DNA of 64,000 nucleotides, from assembly GCA_029974015.1 (NCBI GenBank), contig JARKUF010000010.1, forward strand, positions 62,001 to 126,000. Direction: 5' to 3'. The first letter of the stretch is position 1. Each line of letters starts with the position of its first letter. Shown here in pieces: positions 26,999-34,163 of the stretch. The notes under the pieces are model-generated. The model did not search any database. It was not told the DNA's origin and saw nothing but the letters and a program-made list of their open reading frames with translations. The position numbers and the translations under genes were made by a program. This DNA comes from Spirochaetota bacterium (GTDB lineage Bacteria; Spirochaetota; UBA4802; JAGODF01).

Positions 26999-28534
26999 AT
27001 GAAAAAAACGGTTGTTATGTGTATTCTCGGTGCGGCGGTGTTTGCGGCAACACAGCTTTTCGCCACCTCTACCCGCGATATGGGCATGGGGCTTTTCGAA
27101 TACCCATGGTTTATTGACGGCCTGCAGTCCTATATGTACGAGAATCCCGCATATCTTTCGAGTTTTAAGGAACGGGCCTATGCGGAGCGCATCGGGGCCG
27201 TTGACGGCTACAATATGGGCGGCATAATAATAAACCCGGCGGGCAAGGTTTATCTGGGGTTCAATTTCGGCGTCCCCGTTGACAAAAATCTGTGGAACAC
27301 CACAGCGGTAGACGGTCTTTTCCACACAGACACCTATTCCCTGCATGCGAAATCGCATTATAAGCATTCTACTTCTGGCCAAAAATTTGACGGTTATCAG
27401 TTTGAACTGCTTAACAATAATATCCTCGATTTAAAAGACCCTGTAGACGCAAGCTTTCCCGTTGTCCCCTCAACCGAGTCCGACGATCTTCGCGAGGAGC
27501 TCACCCAGCGGAATTTCAGCGCCCTAATATCATACGATTTCGGCAGTTTTGCGCTTGGGGCGGATTTCGGCTATGCCGCCTCCTGGGTGAATAATAAGGA
27601 TGGCGATTCGGCCAGTCAATCAAAAGAGGAATACAATCTTGTAAATACCGAATATTCTGTGCGTATAGGCGGCATCGTGAAAATCAATCCTCAGGTGAAT
27701 GTGGATTTCGGCACAAGTTTTGTGATGTATGTCCTGGACAACAACTATACCAAAAATGCGCCGGGCATCGGCATAAAAGCCGATTACAAAAGCAAGGGGG
27801 CCATGGATTTCGGCGGATTTGCCCGCGCCAACTATCAGATGACCACCAAGCACAAATCGCATTTTTATATCAGCTACAAAATGCTCAACCGCTCGACAGA
27901 AGGCAGTATTAACGTATCCGACACGGGCGATCCTGCCAATAATGCCGATGCGACAGACACCTTCGAGCGAAAAGGCCAGCTCATTGCTCTCGGCATCTCC
28001 GATGAATATGCCTTTTCCCAGGACATGAAGGCCTTTTTAGGTTTCGCCACGGTGTACGAAACATTTACGAATAAATATTACGGCGAAGACGTGATTACGC
28101 CGGCGAACAATGTGGACAAATACAAGTTCGATTACACTTCCATCAAGGTGCCGCTCATCGTGGGACTGGAGGCGAAGCTTTCGGAAAACTGGAAGGGGCG
28201 TTTCGGCGTGAAGCAGACTATTTACCAGCCTCTCACCAATGAAGGTGAAAGCGTCTCCGGGCAGGGTACGGTTATCACCCCGGCATCGGTAAGCGTAACG
28301 AGTTCAGCGCAAACCGTTTTCACAATGGGCCTTTCCTATAAATTAGGCTATTTCACTTTCGACTGGCTTGCCAACATTGAACTCTTCACTGTGGGGCCGT
28401 ATTTTGTTTCGGGCAAGACATGGACCGGCGGGGATAAAAACCCGTTAGCCATGGCATTCGCGGTTACCTATCGTTTCGGCGGCGATGAAGCCACAGAAGC
28501 GAAGGGGATGCCGACGGAGCTTTCGCCGAAGTAA
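26999..28534 (+). CDS. Outer-membrane protein, FadL/PorV-like barrel
   Basis: A 511-residue exported protein (signal peptide to ATQLFA) starting after cleavage with RDMGMGLFEYPWFIDG and YENPAYL. This recalls the N-terminus of PorV/PorQ and FadL-type proteins (GMGGA...NPAGL). It continues as about fourteen alternating strands (LGFNFGVP, ALGADFGYAASW, HFYISYKMLN, LAVTYRFGG near the end). It is likely a large barrel in the outer membrane, possibly a channel for long ligands. Start ATG 26999 has AGGAG at an ideal distance; earlier ATGs are less well placed. It is the last gene of the forward surface locus. Confidence 0.7.
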   Translation: MKKTVVMCILGAAVFAATQLFATSTRDMGMGLFEYPWFIDGLQSYMYENPAYLSSFKERAYAERIGAVDGYNMGGIIINPAGKVYLGFNFGVPVDKNLWNTTAVDGLFHTDTYSLHAKSHYKHSTSGQKFDGYQFELLNNNILDLKDPVDASFPVVPSTESDDLREELTQRNFSALISYDFGSFALGADFGYAASWVNNKDGDSASQSKEEYNLVNTEYSVRIGGIVKINPQVNVDFGTSFVMYVLDNNYTKNAPGIGIKADYKSKGAMDFGGFARANYQMTTKHKSHFYISYKMLNRSTEGSINVSDTGDPANNADATDTFERKGQLIALGISDEYAFSQDMKAFLGFATVYETFTNKYYGEDVITPANNVDKYKFDYTSIKVPLIVGLEAKLSENWKGRFGVKQTIYQPLTNEGESVSGQGTVITPASVSVTSSAQTVFTMGLSYKLGYFTFDWLANIELFTVGPYFVSGKTWTGGDKNPLAMAFAVTYRFGGDEATEAKGMPTELSPK

Positions 28535-28549
28535 TTCCTCCCCTACAAA

Positions 28550-28593
28550 CATCCTGTCAAGGGCGGCTGTTCAACGCCGCCCTTGACAGGATG
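28550..28593. repeat. Perfect 18-bp inverted repeat with 8-base loop
   Basis: 28550-28567 is the exact reverse complement of 28576-28593, around loop TGTTCAAC. It lies just after the surface locus. It lacks a following T run, so it may be a mobile palindrome rather than a terminator. Confidence 0.8.
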
Positions 28594-28664
28594 CATCCAG
28601 TTAAAGAAAAGCCTGCCGCGGAGCTTGAGCGAAGTGCGCGGGAGCAGAGGCCATAGTCCACAAT

Positions 28665-28747
28665 GGGCTACAGCCCCTTGCTCTGTTTGAAAGGGGATTA
28701 TTCGTAGGATAAGACCAATACCTCCAGAGAACAAGGGGCTGTAGCCC
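28665..28747. repeat. 16-bp inverted repeat pair in the 28.6-28.8 kb intergenic region
   Basis: GGGCTACAGCCCCTTG (28665-28680) and its exact complement (28732-28747) are 51 bases apart. The right arm forms its own hairpin with the bases that follow (CAAGGGGCT-GT-AGCCCCTTG). The region 28535-28890 holds no gene. Confidence 0.7.
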
Positions 28748-28890
28748 CTTGATGTTTCACACGTGCACTTATTCGTCGAGTAGCCCCTGTTATGTCAGTC
28801 TACTCATACAGCGAAAACCCGCCGTAGCCCCCTCCCGGGGGTTGGGGGCATTGCGAAAGCGTACTTTAATTCAGATGTAAAAGCAAAAAC

Positions 28891-29739
28891 TCATCTTATT
28901 AAAACCGCATGAGCGCCCAACGGCAATTTGCTGTGTGCGGACACCGCGGGACATTTCACCTTAAAGAGAAACGCTATGCGTTTCTCTTCTTCACAGAGGG
29001 TTTCGTAGTTACCCTGTCCCTTGGCGATAATCAGGCCGGCCCCCTTATATGCGCGCCGAAAAGCCGCGCTGCAGTCCGCGAGGACCGTGCCCGGCGCGTC
29101 GGAGCCATTGTCGATTACCGGTGCGATGTCCGGAATCCCCGCGAAGACGGCGTCCTCCATTGTGGCATCGTTTATGACGGGCTTTCCCCGCACCGCCACA
29201 GTCAGCTTTCCTGTCGGCAGGAGCTTTAAGAGGGGCACGTCGAACACAATTTCTCCGGCATTATCGGCAAGATATAAGATTTTTTCCGCAGACGCGATAG
29301 CCTTCTTAAACGCCCGGACATCCCCCTTCAAAGGGACGCCGAAGGCGCCCTTTACCACAGCGAAGGCCTCGCTCTCGGAAAGGCTCCCCTTTACACCCAG
29401 GTCAATTACATTCCCCGCGACAGCGAGCCGCAGTGCGTTCTCAAGAGGGTCCCGGGACCGGTCAATCTTCCTCTGAAACGACGGAAGGAGCTTCATGGAC
29501 AGGGCATTGAAGCGCCGCTTCGCCTGGCGATAGGGATCGTCCTGGCCCGATTCCTTCCGTAGGATGCGGTGTATTTTTTGCGCCGCCTCAGGCGGGGAGA
29601 GGCTTAAATCCAGCCTGGCAATCTTCGCCAGTAGGAGCTTCACAACGCGCTCCCGTTCCGCCTCGTCCCGTATGGCGAAGCCGGAAGCCTCTATGGTCTG
29701 GCGGACCAGGCACGCCAGGCACTCAATGTTCAATCTCAC
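28891..29739 (-). CDS. DUF89/ARMT1-like metal-dependent phosphatase
   Basis: The 282-residue protein has the DUF89 signature residues LADNAGEIVFD (residues about 155-165) and IAKGQGNYETL near 250. These form the metal and phosphate site of damage-control phosphatases that hydrolyse damaged sugar phosphates or nucleotides. An N-terminal cysteine pair (ECLACLVRQTIEA) is typical of the prokaryotic subgroup. The start is GTG 29739, overlapping the upstream stop as GTGA with AGGGG in front; a longer upstream frame exists but would read through the upstream gene out of frame. The substrate is unknown. Confidence 0.85.
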   Translation of the reverse strand: MRLNIECLACLVRQTIEASGFAIRDEAERERVVKLLLAKIARLDLSLSPPEAAQKIHRILRKESGQDDPYRQAKRRFNALSMKLLPSFQRKIDRSRDPLENALRLAVAGNVIDLGVKGSLSESEAFAVVKGAFGVPLKGDVRAFKKAIASAEKILYLADNAGEIVFDVPLLKLLPTGKLTVAVRGKPVINDATMEDAVFAGIPDIAPVIDNGSDAPGTVLADCSAAFRRAYKGAGLIIAKGQGNYETLCEEEKRIAFLFKVKCPAVSAHSKLPLGAHAVLIR

Positions 29740-30047
29740 AGGCGCCCCTTCATAAGTGTTCCGCATTTGGGGCATTCGACCTGCGTGCATGGTATGCCCC
29801 TGCGATGGGGTACCGTTTCGCCACAGGCGGGGCATTCGCACAGGCCTGTCGTTTCTGGCCCGCTTCCGCCCATTCCGCGGCCCCTACCACCTCCGCTTCC
29901 CATACCGCGTCCGCCCTGGCCACCGCCCATACCCTGGCCTCGTCCACCTCCGCTTCCGCGACCGCCTCCGCCCTGGCCCCCGCTTCCACCGCTGTCTCGA
30001 CCGCCGCCCTGGCCGCGGCCTCCTCCTCTGCCCTGTCCACCACGCAT
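29736..30047 (-). CDS. Gly/Arg-rich protein with C-terminal zinc ribbon
   Basis: A 103-residue protein. Residues about 1-65 are low-complexity Gly, Arg and Gln repeats (GRGQGGG, GGGRG, GRGMGG). The last 35 residues form a zinc ribbon with CECPACGE and CTQVECPKCG. The start is set by AGAGGTGATT seven bases before the ATG. It shares a four-base overlap with the DUF89 gene, so the two are translated together. Proteins of this mixed type accompany DUF5320 and NifX-like proteins in many anaerobes, with no known role. Antisense frames here are artefacts of the repeats. Confidence 0.7.
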   Translation of the reverse strand: MRGGQGRGGGRGQGGGRDSGGSGGQGGGGRGSGGGRGQGMGGGQGGRGMGSGGGRGRGMGGSGPETTGLCECPACGETVPHRRGIPCTQVECPKCGTLMKGRL

Positions 30048-30075
30048 ATCAATCACCTCTCTTATTCTTCTTACA

Positions 30076-30222
30076 TTAAGCCAGTGACAGCGCACCGGAA
30101 GGACAGGCTTTAACACATTTGCCGCATCCGGTACAAAGATTCACATCCGCCACTGCAAAACCGTGAATCTCGATCGCCCCGACTGGGCATTTGTATGCTC
30201 AGTGCCGCCGGCATGTACCCAT
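30076..30222 (-). pseudogene. Ferredoxin remnant with in-frame TGA
   Basis: Minus-strand codons read AYKCPVGAIEIHGFAVADVN and then LCTGCGKCVKACPSGALSLA, the second half and the end of the first cluster motif of a small 2[4Fe-4S] ferredoxin. Upstream, TGA (30199-30201) sits where the third cysteine of cluster one should be. Before it only one misplaced cysteine remains, in a stretch that is part of a 12-bp palindrome (30204-30231). The gene lacks a ribosome site and the first two cluster cysteines. I read it as a ferredoxin whose 5' end was replaced by the palindrome. Confidence 0.6.
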
Positions 30223-30231
30223 GCCGGCGGC
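30204..30231. repeat. 12-bp perfect inverted repeat
   Basis: GCCGCCGGCATG (30204-30215) and its complement (30220-30231) flank a four-base loop at the broken 5' end of the ferredoxin remnant. Confidence 0.75.
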
Positions 30232-30245
30232 CCGGCAATACCAAC

Positions 30246-30629
30246 TCAGGAATCGCCTTTCTTAGCTGCGATATCCTCGAGCTCCTGGATGCGCAGGTTG
30301 AGCACCTCGATCTGCTTCTGGAAAAAATCAGTCTGGCTTTTCAGCGCCTCCATTTCCCTCTCCGGGGTATATTCGCCGTAATATCCGGCCCCCGCGTTAC
30401 CCGGCAATACCGGAGCATATCCCCTGCCCCATCCGGGAACTCCCGTGGCGTAATACATGTTCCGCCACCCGAGGCCCCTGCCGCCGAAACCCCGGCCTCC
30501 TCCGAAACCCCGTCCGCGGCCAAAACCCGGGCTAGCGTATCCCGGAGCGCCGTATCCGGCGCAGTAACCCGCGCCTCTTCCAGTCATGGGACCGTATCCG
30601 AGAGGCCCCGTTCTATCTCCGCCTGGCAT
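30246..30629 (-). CDS. DUF5320-family protein
   Basis: This 127-residue protein begins MPGGDRTGPLGYGPMTGRGA, the DUF5320 signature. A Gly/Arg/Tyr-rich middle follows, and a C-terminal coiled coil (MEALKSQTDFFQKQIEVLNL and onward) with the typical RIQELE ending. AGGAGGTGTGAA directly precedes ATG 30629, which fixes the start. The family is common in anaerobes beside ferredoxin, NifX-like and MinD-like genes, and its function is unknown. Here it is followed by the ferredoxin remnant and the Gly-rich protein on the same strand, downstream of fur. Confidence 0.85.
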   Translation of the reverse strand: MPGGDRTGPLGYGPMTGRGAGYCAGYGAPGYASPGFGRGRGFGGGRGFGGRGLGWRNMYYATGVPGWGRGYAPVLPGNAGAGYYGEYTPEREMEALKSQTDFFQKQIEVLNLRIQELEDIAAKKGDS

Positions 30630-30657
30630 TTCACACCTCCTCACTTCTTTTAAAAAT

Positions 30658-30724
30658 TAAAGGGCAGTCGCAAAAACCCATGTGAAATCTCAAAAAAATA
30701 AATTTTTGAGGCCCCATGAATTAG
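30658..30724 (-). repeat. Dispersed-element copy, 5'-half type
   Basis: About 62 bases are nearly identical to 37885-37947, including GGGCAGTC, CAAAAACCCATGTGA and the CTC-A-rich-GAGG hairpin. It occupies the gap between fur and the DUF5320 gene. Confidence 0.7.
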
Positions 30725-30735
30725 TTCCTCTACAA

Positions 30736-31209
30736 TCAAAAAGAAACCCCTTCCCTGCACTTCGCGCACTGGCCGAAAAAGCTGATAGCGTGATCGGTTA
30801 TAGTGAAATCATATTTCTTCGAGAGCTTCCGCTGGGTCTTTTCGATGAACTCGACTTCTTCGTCTATGAATTCCGTATAATCGATAATCGCCTTGCATTT
30901 AAGGCATATTAGATGGTGATGGTGCTTCTTTCCGCCGGGGTTGTTTACCAGCTCGAAGCGCGCCTTCCCGTCGCCAAAATCGAACTTCTGTACGATGCCC
31001 ATCTGGGTCAGCATGTCCAGGGTCCGGTACACCGTCGTAAGGCCGATGGAGGGGTTGATCGCATGGGCCTTCACATAGACATCGGCGGCGCTCATATGCT
31101 CCTCAGTTTCGTGGAGGATATCGAGGACCACTTCCCTGGGCGCCGTAATCCGTGCCCCGGCGTTCTGGAACCTCTCCTGCCACCATGCCCCTCTTCCGCG
31201 CCCTCTCAC
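30736..31209 (-). CDS. fur: Fur-family metalloregulator
   Basis: A 157-residue ferric-uptake-type regulator. It has an Arg/Gly-rich N-terminal extension, a winged helix (ITAPREVVLDILHE, TTVYRTLDMLTQMGIV) and a metal domain with HHHHLICLKC and a second CAKC pair for structural zinc. GTG 31209 has GGAGG six bases upstream. Its promoter overlaps a close match to the Fur box, so it probably represses itself. It could be a PerR or Zur paralogue; the sequence alone does not settle which metal it senses. The four minus-strand reading units after it (DUF5320, ferredoxin remnant, Gly-rich, DUF89) may be co-regulated. Confidence 0.85.
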   Translation of the reverse strand: MRGRGRGAWWQERFQNAGARITAPREVVLDILHETEEHMSAADVYVKAHAINPSIGLTTVYRTLDMLTQMGIVQKFDFGDGKARFELVNNPGGKKHHHHLICLKCKAIIDYTEFIDEEVEFIEKTQRKLSKKYDFTITDHAISFFGQCAKCREGVSF

Positions 31210-31232
31210 CGGTGTCCTCCAGTGTCGTTATT

Positions 31233-31251
31233 GATAACGATTTTCATTTTC
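31233..31251 (-). promoter_or_regulatory. Fur box in the fur promoter
   Basis: The minus strand reads GAAAATGAAAATCGTTATC, which matches the 19-bp Fur consensus GATAATGATAATCATTATC at 16 positions. It lies directly downstream of the -10 element. Confidence 0.7.
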
Positions 31252-31280
31252 AATATACTCCATCTTCCCCCAATCGTCAA
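31252..31280 (-). promoter_or_regulatory. fur promoter
   Basis: On the minus strand TTGACG (31275-31280) and TATATT (31252-31257) are separated by 17 bases, 43 bases upstream of the GTG start. Confidence 0.7.
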
Positions 31281-31284
31281 CCCC

Positions 31285-31317
31285 GGGAAGGATTTTTTTT
31301 CAAAAAAAATCCTTCCC
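31285..31317. terminator. Perfect 16-bp inverted repeat with A/T tract
   Basis: 31285-31300 (GGGAAGGATTTTTTTT) is the exact complement of 31302-31317 around one base. Both strands have GC arms and runs of A or T. It lies just upstream of the fur promoter and would block read-through from the right. Confidence 0.5.
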
Positions 31318-31402
31318 GCTAAAAAAACTGCGGGATTGCAAAAAACGGGAATTTTTCTTGACACCTGCCATCCTAACTGAAAACAGTTTTCAATGTCAAT
31401 TA

Positions 31403-31501
31403 TTAAGCCGGTCACAAAAACTTAGGTTTCACGCCCGCTTAAAAGCGGACGGGAAACCTAATCATTAGAGGTCGCCATTGGTTTTTATGACCGCCTTTAA
31501 G
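31403..31501. repeat. Dispersed palindromic element copy
   Basis: Imperfect outer arms (GGTCACAAAAAC against GTTTTTATGACC) enclose an inner stem TTAGGTTTC/GAAACCTAA with a GC-rich centre. The plan is the same as the element at 37881-38031, with diverged sequence. Confidence 0.6.
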
Positions 31502-31562
31502 GATAATCACAAAATCCGGGTTTTGAGCTTGCCAAATATCTTCCTATTCGATGGAGGTCCTC

Positions 31563-32000
31563 ATGAGAACTGCAGTGCTTATTTCTGCCGTATCCCTTTG
31601 CCTTTTCATCAGCGTCAACGATTCATATTCCCAGTATGGGAGGCACCACCGGGCGCCCCAGGGCGCCTACAATCCGGCAACGGTTGAAACGGTGAGCGGT
31701 GTGGTGCGCGATGTCCTGTACACAAAGTCGCAACGCAGGTCCGCCCGGGGTATCCATCTGGACCTCGCATCGGGTGCTGAGAACTACGAAATTCATCTGG
31801 GACCCGCATCATTCGTGGAGGGGAAAATGCAATTCGCAAAGGGTGACTCGATTACAGTCGAGGGTTCGAAAGTATCGATGAAGGGCGGAAACGCCATCAT
31901 TGCAAAGAAAGTAACGAAGGGCGCCGCTGTCCTCGTTCTTAGAAACGACGACGGCACACCTCTCTGGGCAGGCTACTACGGGCGAAAGCGGGCCCGATAA
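31563..32000 (+). CDS. Small exported protein with OB-like domain
   Basis: A 145-residue protein with a cleavable signal peptide (MRTAVLISAVSLCLFISV to about SYSQ). A compact beta domain follows: VETVSGVVRDVLYTK, GIHLDLASGAENYEIHLGP, FAKGDSITVEGSKV, AIIAKKVTKGAAVLVLR. The order of strands recalls OB-fold or BOF-like periplasmic proteins, but I cannot name the family. Start ATG 31563 has GGAGG in front. It lies 21 bases upstream of the CoA-disulfide-reductase-like gene, so it is likely co-transcribed with it. Confidence 0.7.
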   Translation: MRTAVLISAVSLCLFISVNDSYSQYGRHHRAPQGAYNPATVETVSGVVRDVLYTKSQRRSARGIHLDLASGAENYEIHLGPASFVEGKMQFAKGDSITVEGSKVSMKGGNAIIAKKVTKGAAVLVLRNDDGTPLWAGYYGRKRAR

Positions 32001-32021
32001 CATTTATTGCGGGAGCAAACT

Positions 32022-33722
32022 ATGTCGGAAAAGAAAAGAATTATCGTGATAGGGGGCTCCGCGGCGGGCCCCAAGGCGGCGGCGAAGGCGCGGCGCCTCG
32101 ATGAGAACGCAGAGATTATCATACTCCAGAAGGCGCCGGACCTCTCAATGGCGTCTTGCGGCTATCCCTACTATGTCGGAGGTTTCTTCGACGACCGCAA
32201 CATGCTTCTCTGCACCCCCACGGGGACAGTGCGGGACCCTAAATTTTATCTTAGCGCCAAAGGAATCGTCGCCCGGACCGAAACCGAGGCCCTCTCCATC
32301 GACCGCGGGGCGAAAACGGTGAAGGTTAAAGACCTTAAAAGCGGAAAGGACGAAATCCTGCCATACGATAAGCTCATCATTACCACGGGGGCCATTCCCA
32401 AAAGGCCGCCCATCCCGGGGGCGGACCTCGCGGGCATCACCACCCTTCAGTCTATGCAGGACGCCGATTTCCTCAGGAAAGTGCGCGATGACGGAATGAT
32501 AAAAAAGGCCGTCATCATCGGCGGCGGGCTTATAGGAATTGAGACCTGCGAAGCGCTTCAGCTCGCCGGTATCGAAATCACGGTGATCGAGATGCTCCCG
32601 CAGCTTCTCACCTTCCTGGACTGGGAGCTTGCCAAACTTGTGGAAAACCATGTGCGGAGCAAAAACGCCAATGTGATCACCGACAATGGGATTGCCGAGT
32701 TCCTTGGAGAGAACGGCATCCTCACCGGGGTGAAGCTCCAAAACGGGATTGAGCTCCCATGCGAACTCGCCGTGGTGGCCATCGGCGTGAGCCCCAATGT
32801 GAAGCTCGCAAAGGAGGCGGGACTCGAAATCGGCGCGACGGGAGGGATTGTCGTCGATAAACACATGCGGACTTCGGACCCGGACATCTACGCCGCCGGG
32901 GACTGCGTTGAATCGACGAACCTCATCACCGGAAAAAAGGTCCACGCCCCTTACGGCGACCTTGCGAACCTCCAGGGCCGCGTGGCCGGCGAAAATGCCG
33001 CCATCGGCGATTCCGTCGTTTTTCCGGGGACCATCCAGACCGGCATCTGTAAGGTCTTTGATTTCGCCGCGGGTTCCACGGGGCTCTCTGAGAAGGCCGC
33101 CCTGGCGGCGGGCTTTACAGACATCGAAACCGTCATCAACGCGAGCCCCGACAAGCCGGGGTTCATGGAAGGCCTCCTTCTCATCACCAAGCTAATTGCC
33201 GAAAAAGCGAGCGGGAAAATTCTTGGCGCCCAGTGCGTGGGCCCCGGCGATGTGAGCAAACAGTTAGCCATCTGGGCCACGGCCATCAGGGCGAAGATGA
33301 CGGTGGAAGATATGATAAACGCCGACCTGCCCTACGCGCCGCCCTTCTCCCTGGCGATAGACCACTCAATCGCGGCGGCGCATATTATGCAGAACAAGCT
33401 TAAAGGGCGCATGAAGGGGATTTCCTGCTTAGACGTAAAAAAGAAGCTCGACGCCGGTGAAAAACCTTTCATCCTCGACAACCGCGGCCCCGACGAGTAC
33501 GAACAGATGCGCCTTGGCATCGGCGAGCACCTCATCCCCCTGGGGGCCCTGCGCTCCCGCCTGAACGAGCTTCCGGAAGACAAAAACGCCGAAATCATCT
33601 GCTACTGTAAAATATCGCTTCGCGGCTATGAAGCGGCCCGGGTCCTGGAGGGCCGGGGCTGGAAAAACGTGAAGGTGATGGAAGGGGGCATCTCGGCCTG
33701 GCCCTTCCCGAGGGAGAAGTAA
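32022..33722 (+). CDS. CoA-disulfide reductase-like flavoprotein fused to rhodanese domain
   Basis: The 566-residue protein is a pyridine-nucleotide-disulfide oxidoreductase with an FAD-binding motif (IVIGGSAAGPKAA), the active-site cysteine motif MASCGYPYYVGG, an NAD-binding motif (VIIGGGLIGIE) and the flavin site DIYAAGDCVE. Residues about 465-566 form a rhodanese domain whose catalytic cysteine lies in IICYCKISLRGYEAA. This is the CoADR-RHD architecture, which reduces CoA disulfide or polysulfide with NAD(P)H. It is expected in the cytoplasm, in sulfur metabolism or redox defence. GGGAG precedes ATG 32022. The two small membrane-protein genes downstream may form a unit with it. Confidence 0.9.
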   Translation: MSEKKRIIVIGGSAAGPKAAAKARRLDENAEIIILQKAPDLSMASCGYPYYVGGFFDDRNMLLCTPTGTVRDPKFYLSAKGIVARTETEALSIDRGAKTVKVKDLKSGKDEILPYDKLIITTGAIPKRPPIPGADLAGITTLQSMQDADFLRKVRDDGMIKKAVIIGGGLIGIETCEALQLAGIEITVIEMLPQLLTFLDWELAKLVENHVRSKNANVITDNGIAEFLGENGILTGVKLQNGIELPCELAVVAIGVSPNVKLAKEAGLEIGATGGIVVDKHMRTSDPDIYAAGDCVESTNLITGKKVHAPYGDLANLQGRVAGENAAIGDSVVFPGTIQTGICKVFDFAAGSTGLSEKAALAAGFTDIETVINASPDKPGFMEGLLLITKLIAEKASGKILGAQCVGPGDVSKQLAIWATAIRAKMTVEDMINADLPYAPPFSLAIDHSIAAAHIMQNKLKGRMKGISCLDVKKKLDAGEKPFILDNRGPDEYEQMRLGIGEHLIPLGALRSRLNELPEDKNAEIICYCKISLRGYEAARVLEGRGWKNVKVMEGGISAWPFPREK

Positions 33723-33723
33723 G

Positions 33724-34149
33724 ATGCTTCGCCCTGACGCCGAAGCATCCGCAAAAACGGGCGCCCTCCCGGGCGCCCCGTTTGCCGACCCTTCCCCTTC
33801 GCAAGGGAGCGGGACAGAAGACTCCCCCAAATCGCCCATCCCGGTATCGCGCGTGCGAAGGTTCCTTGCCTCCGGGGCGTTTCGCTTTGCCGGATGGTGG
33901 TCCATCTTCGCCGGGGCCCTGGCGCTTAACAGCACCTGCCCCGTCTGCGGCGGCGCATCATGCCCCGTGGGGATAGGAACCACGGGCGCCATTGCCGCGG
34001 CCCTGGCGGGGGTGAAGCAGTGGGGAAGTCCCGTCTTCAGATATATCCGGGGGCTCTTCGGGGCAACGAACACCTCCGACGAAAAGTCCGGCGCAACAGG
34101 GGACTGCCGGGGAGGGCATTGCGGCGAACACCGCCATCATACTCGATAA
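33724..34149 (+). CDS. Small membrane protein with CPVCGG-CPVG motif
   Basis: A 141-residue protein. A Pro/Ser-rich N-terminus (residues 1-45) precedes one hydrophobic segment (FAGWWSIFAGALAL) that runs straight into CPVCGGASCPVGIGTTG and a second hydrophobic stretch (AIAAALAGV). The His/Cys-rich tail includes CRGGHCGEHRHH. The four cysteines at a membrane boundary suggest a metal site or a redox relay. I do not recognise the family. It starts one base after the rhodanese fusion and is followed at once by a second membrane protein. A membrane partner for sulfur or electron transfer is a guess from position. Confidence 0.6.
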   Translation: MLRPDAEASAKTGALPGAPFADPSPSQGSGTEDSPKSPIPVSRVRRFLASGAFRFAGWWSIFAGALALNSTCPVCGGASCPVGIGTTGAIAAALAGVKQWGSPVFRYIRGLFGATNTSDEKSGATGDCRGGHCGEHRHHTR

Positions 34150-34163
34150 AATGGGGGGGCACA

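Noticed and set aside
29756..30113. Three overlapping Pro/Ala-rich plus-strand frames
   Set aside because: They are antisense translations of the Gly/Arg-rich repeat of the minus-strand gene at 29736-30047.
30199..30201. Second selenocysteine codon in the ferredoxin remnant
   Set aside because: The two preceding cluster cysteines are also missing, there is no ribosome site and no clear hairpin at the right distance, so decay is the better reading.
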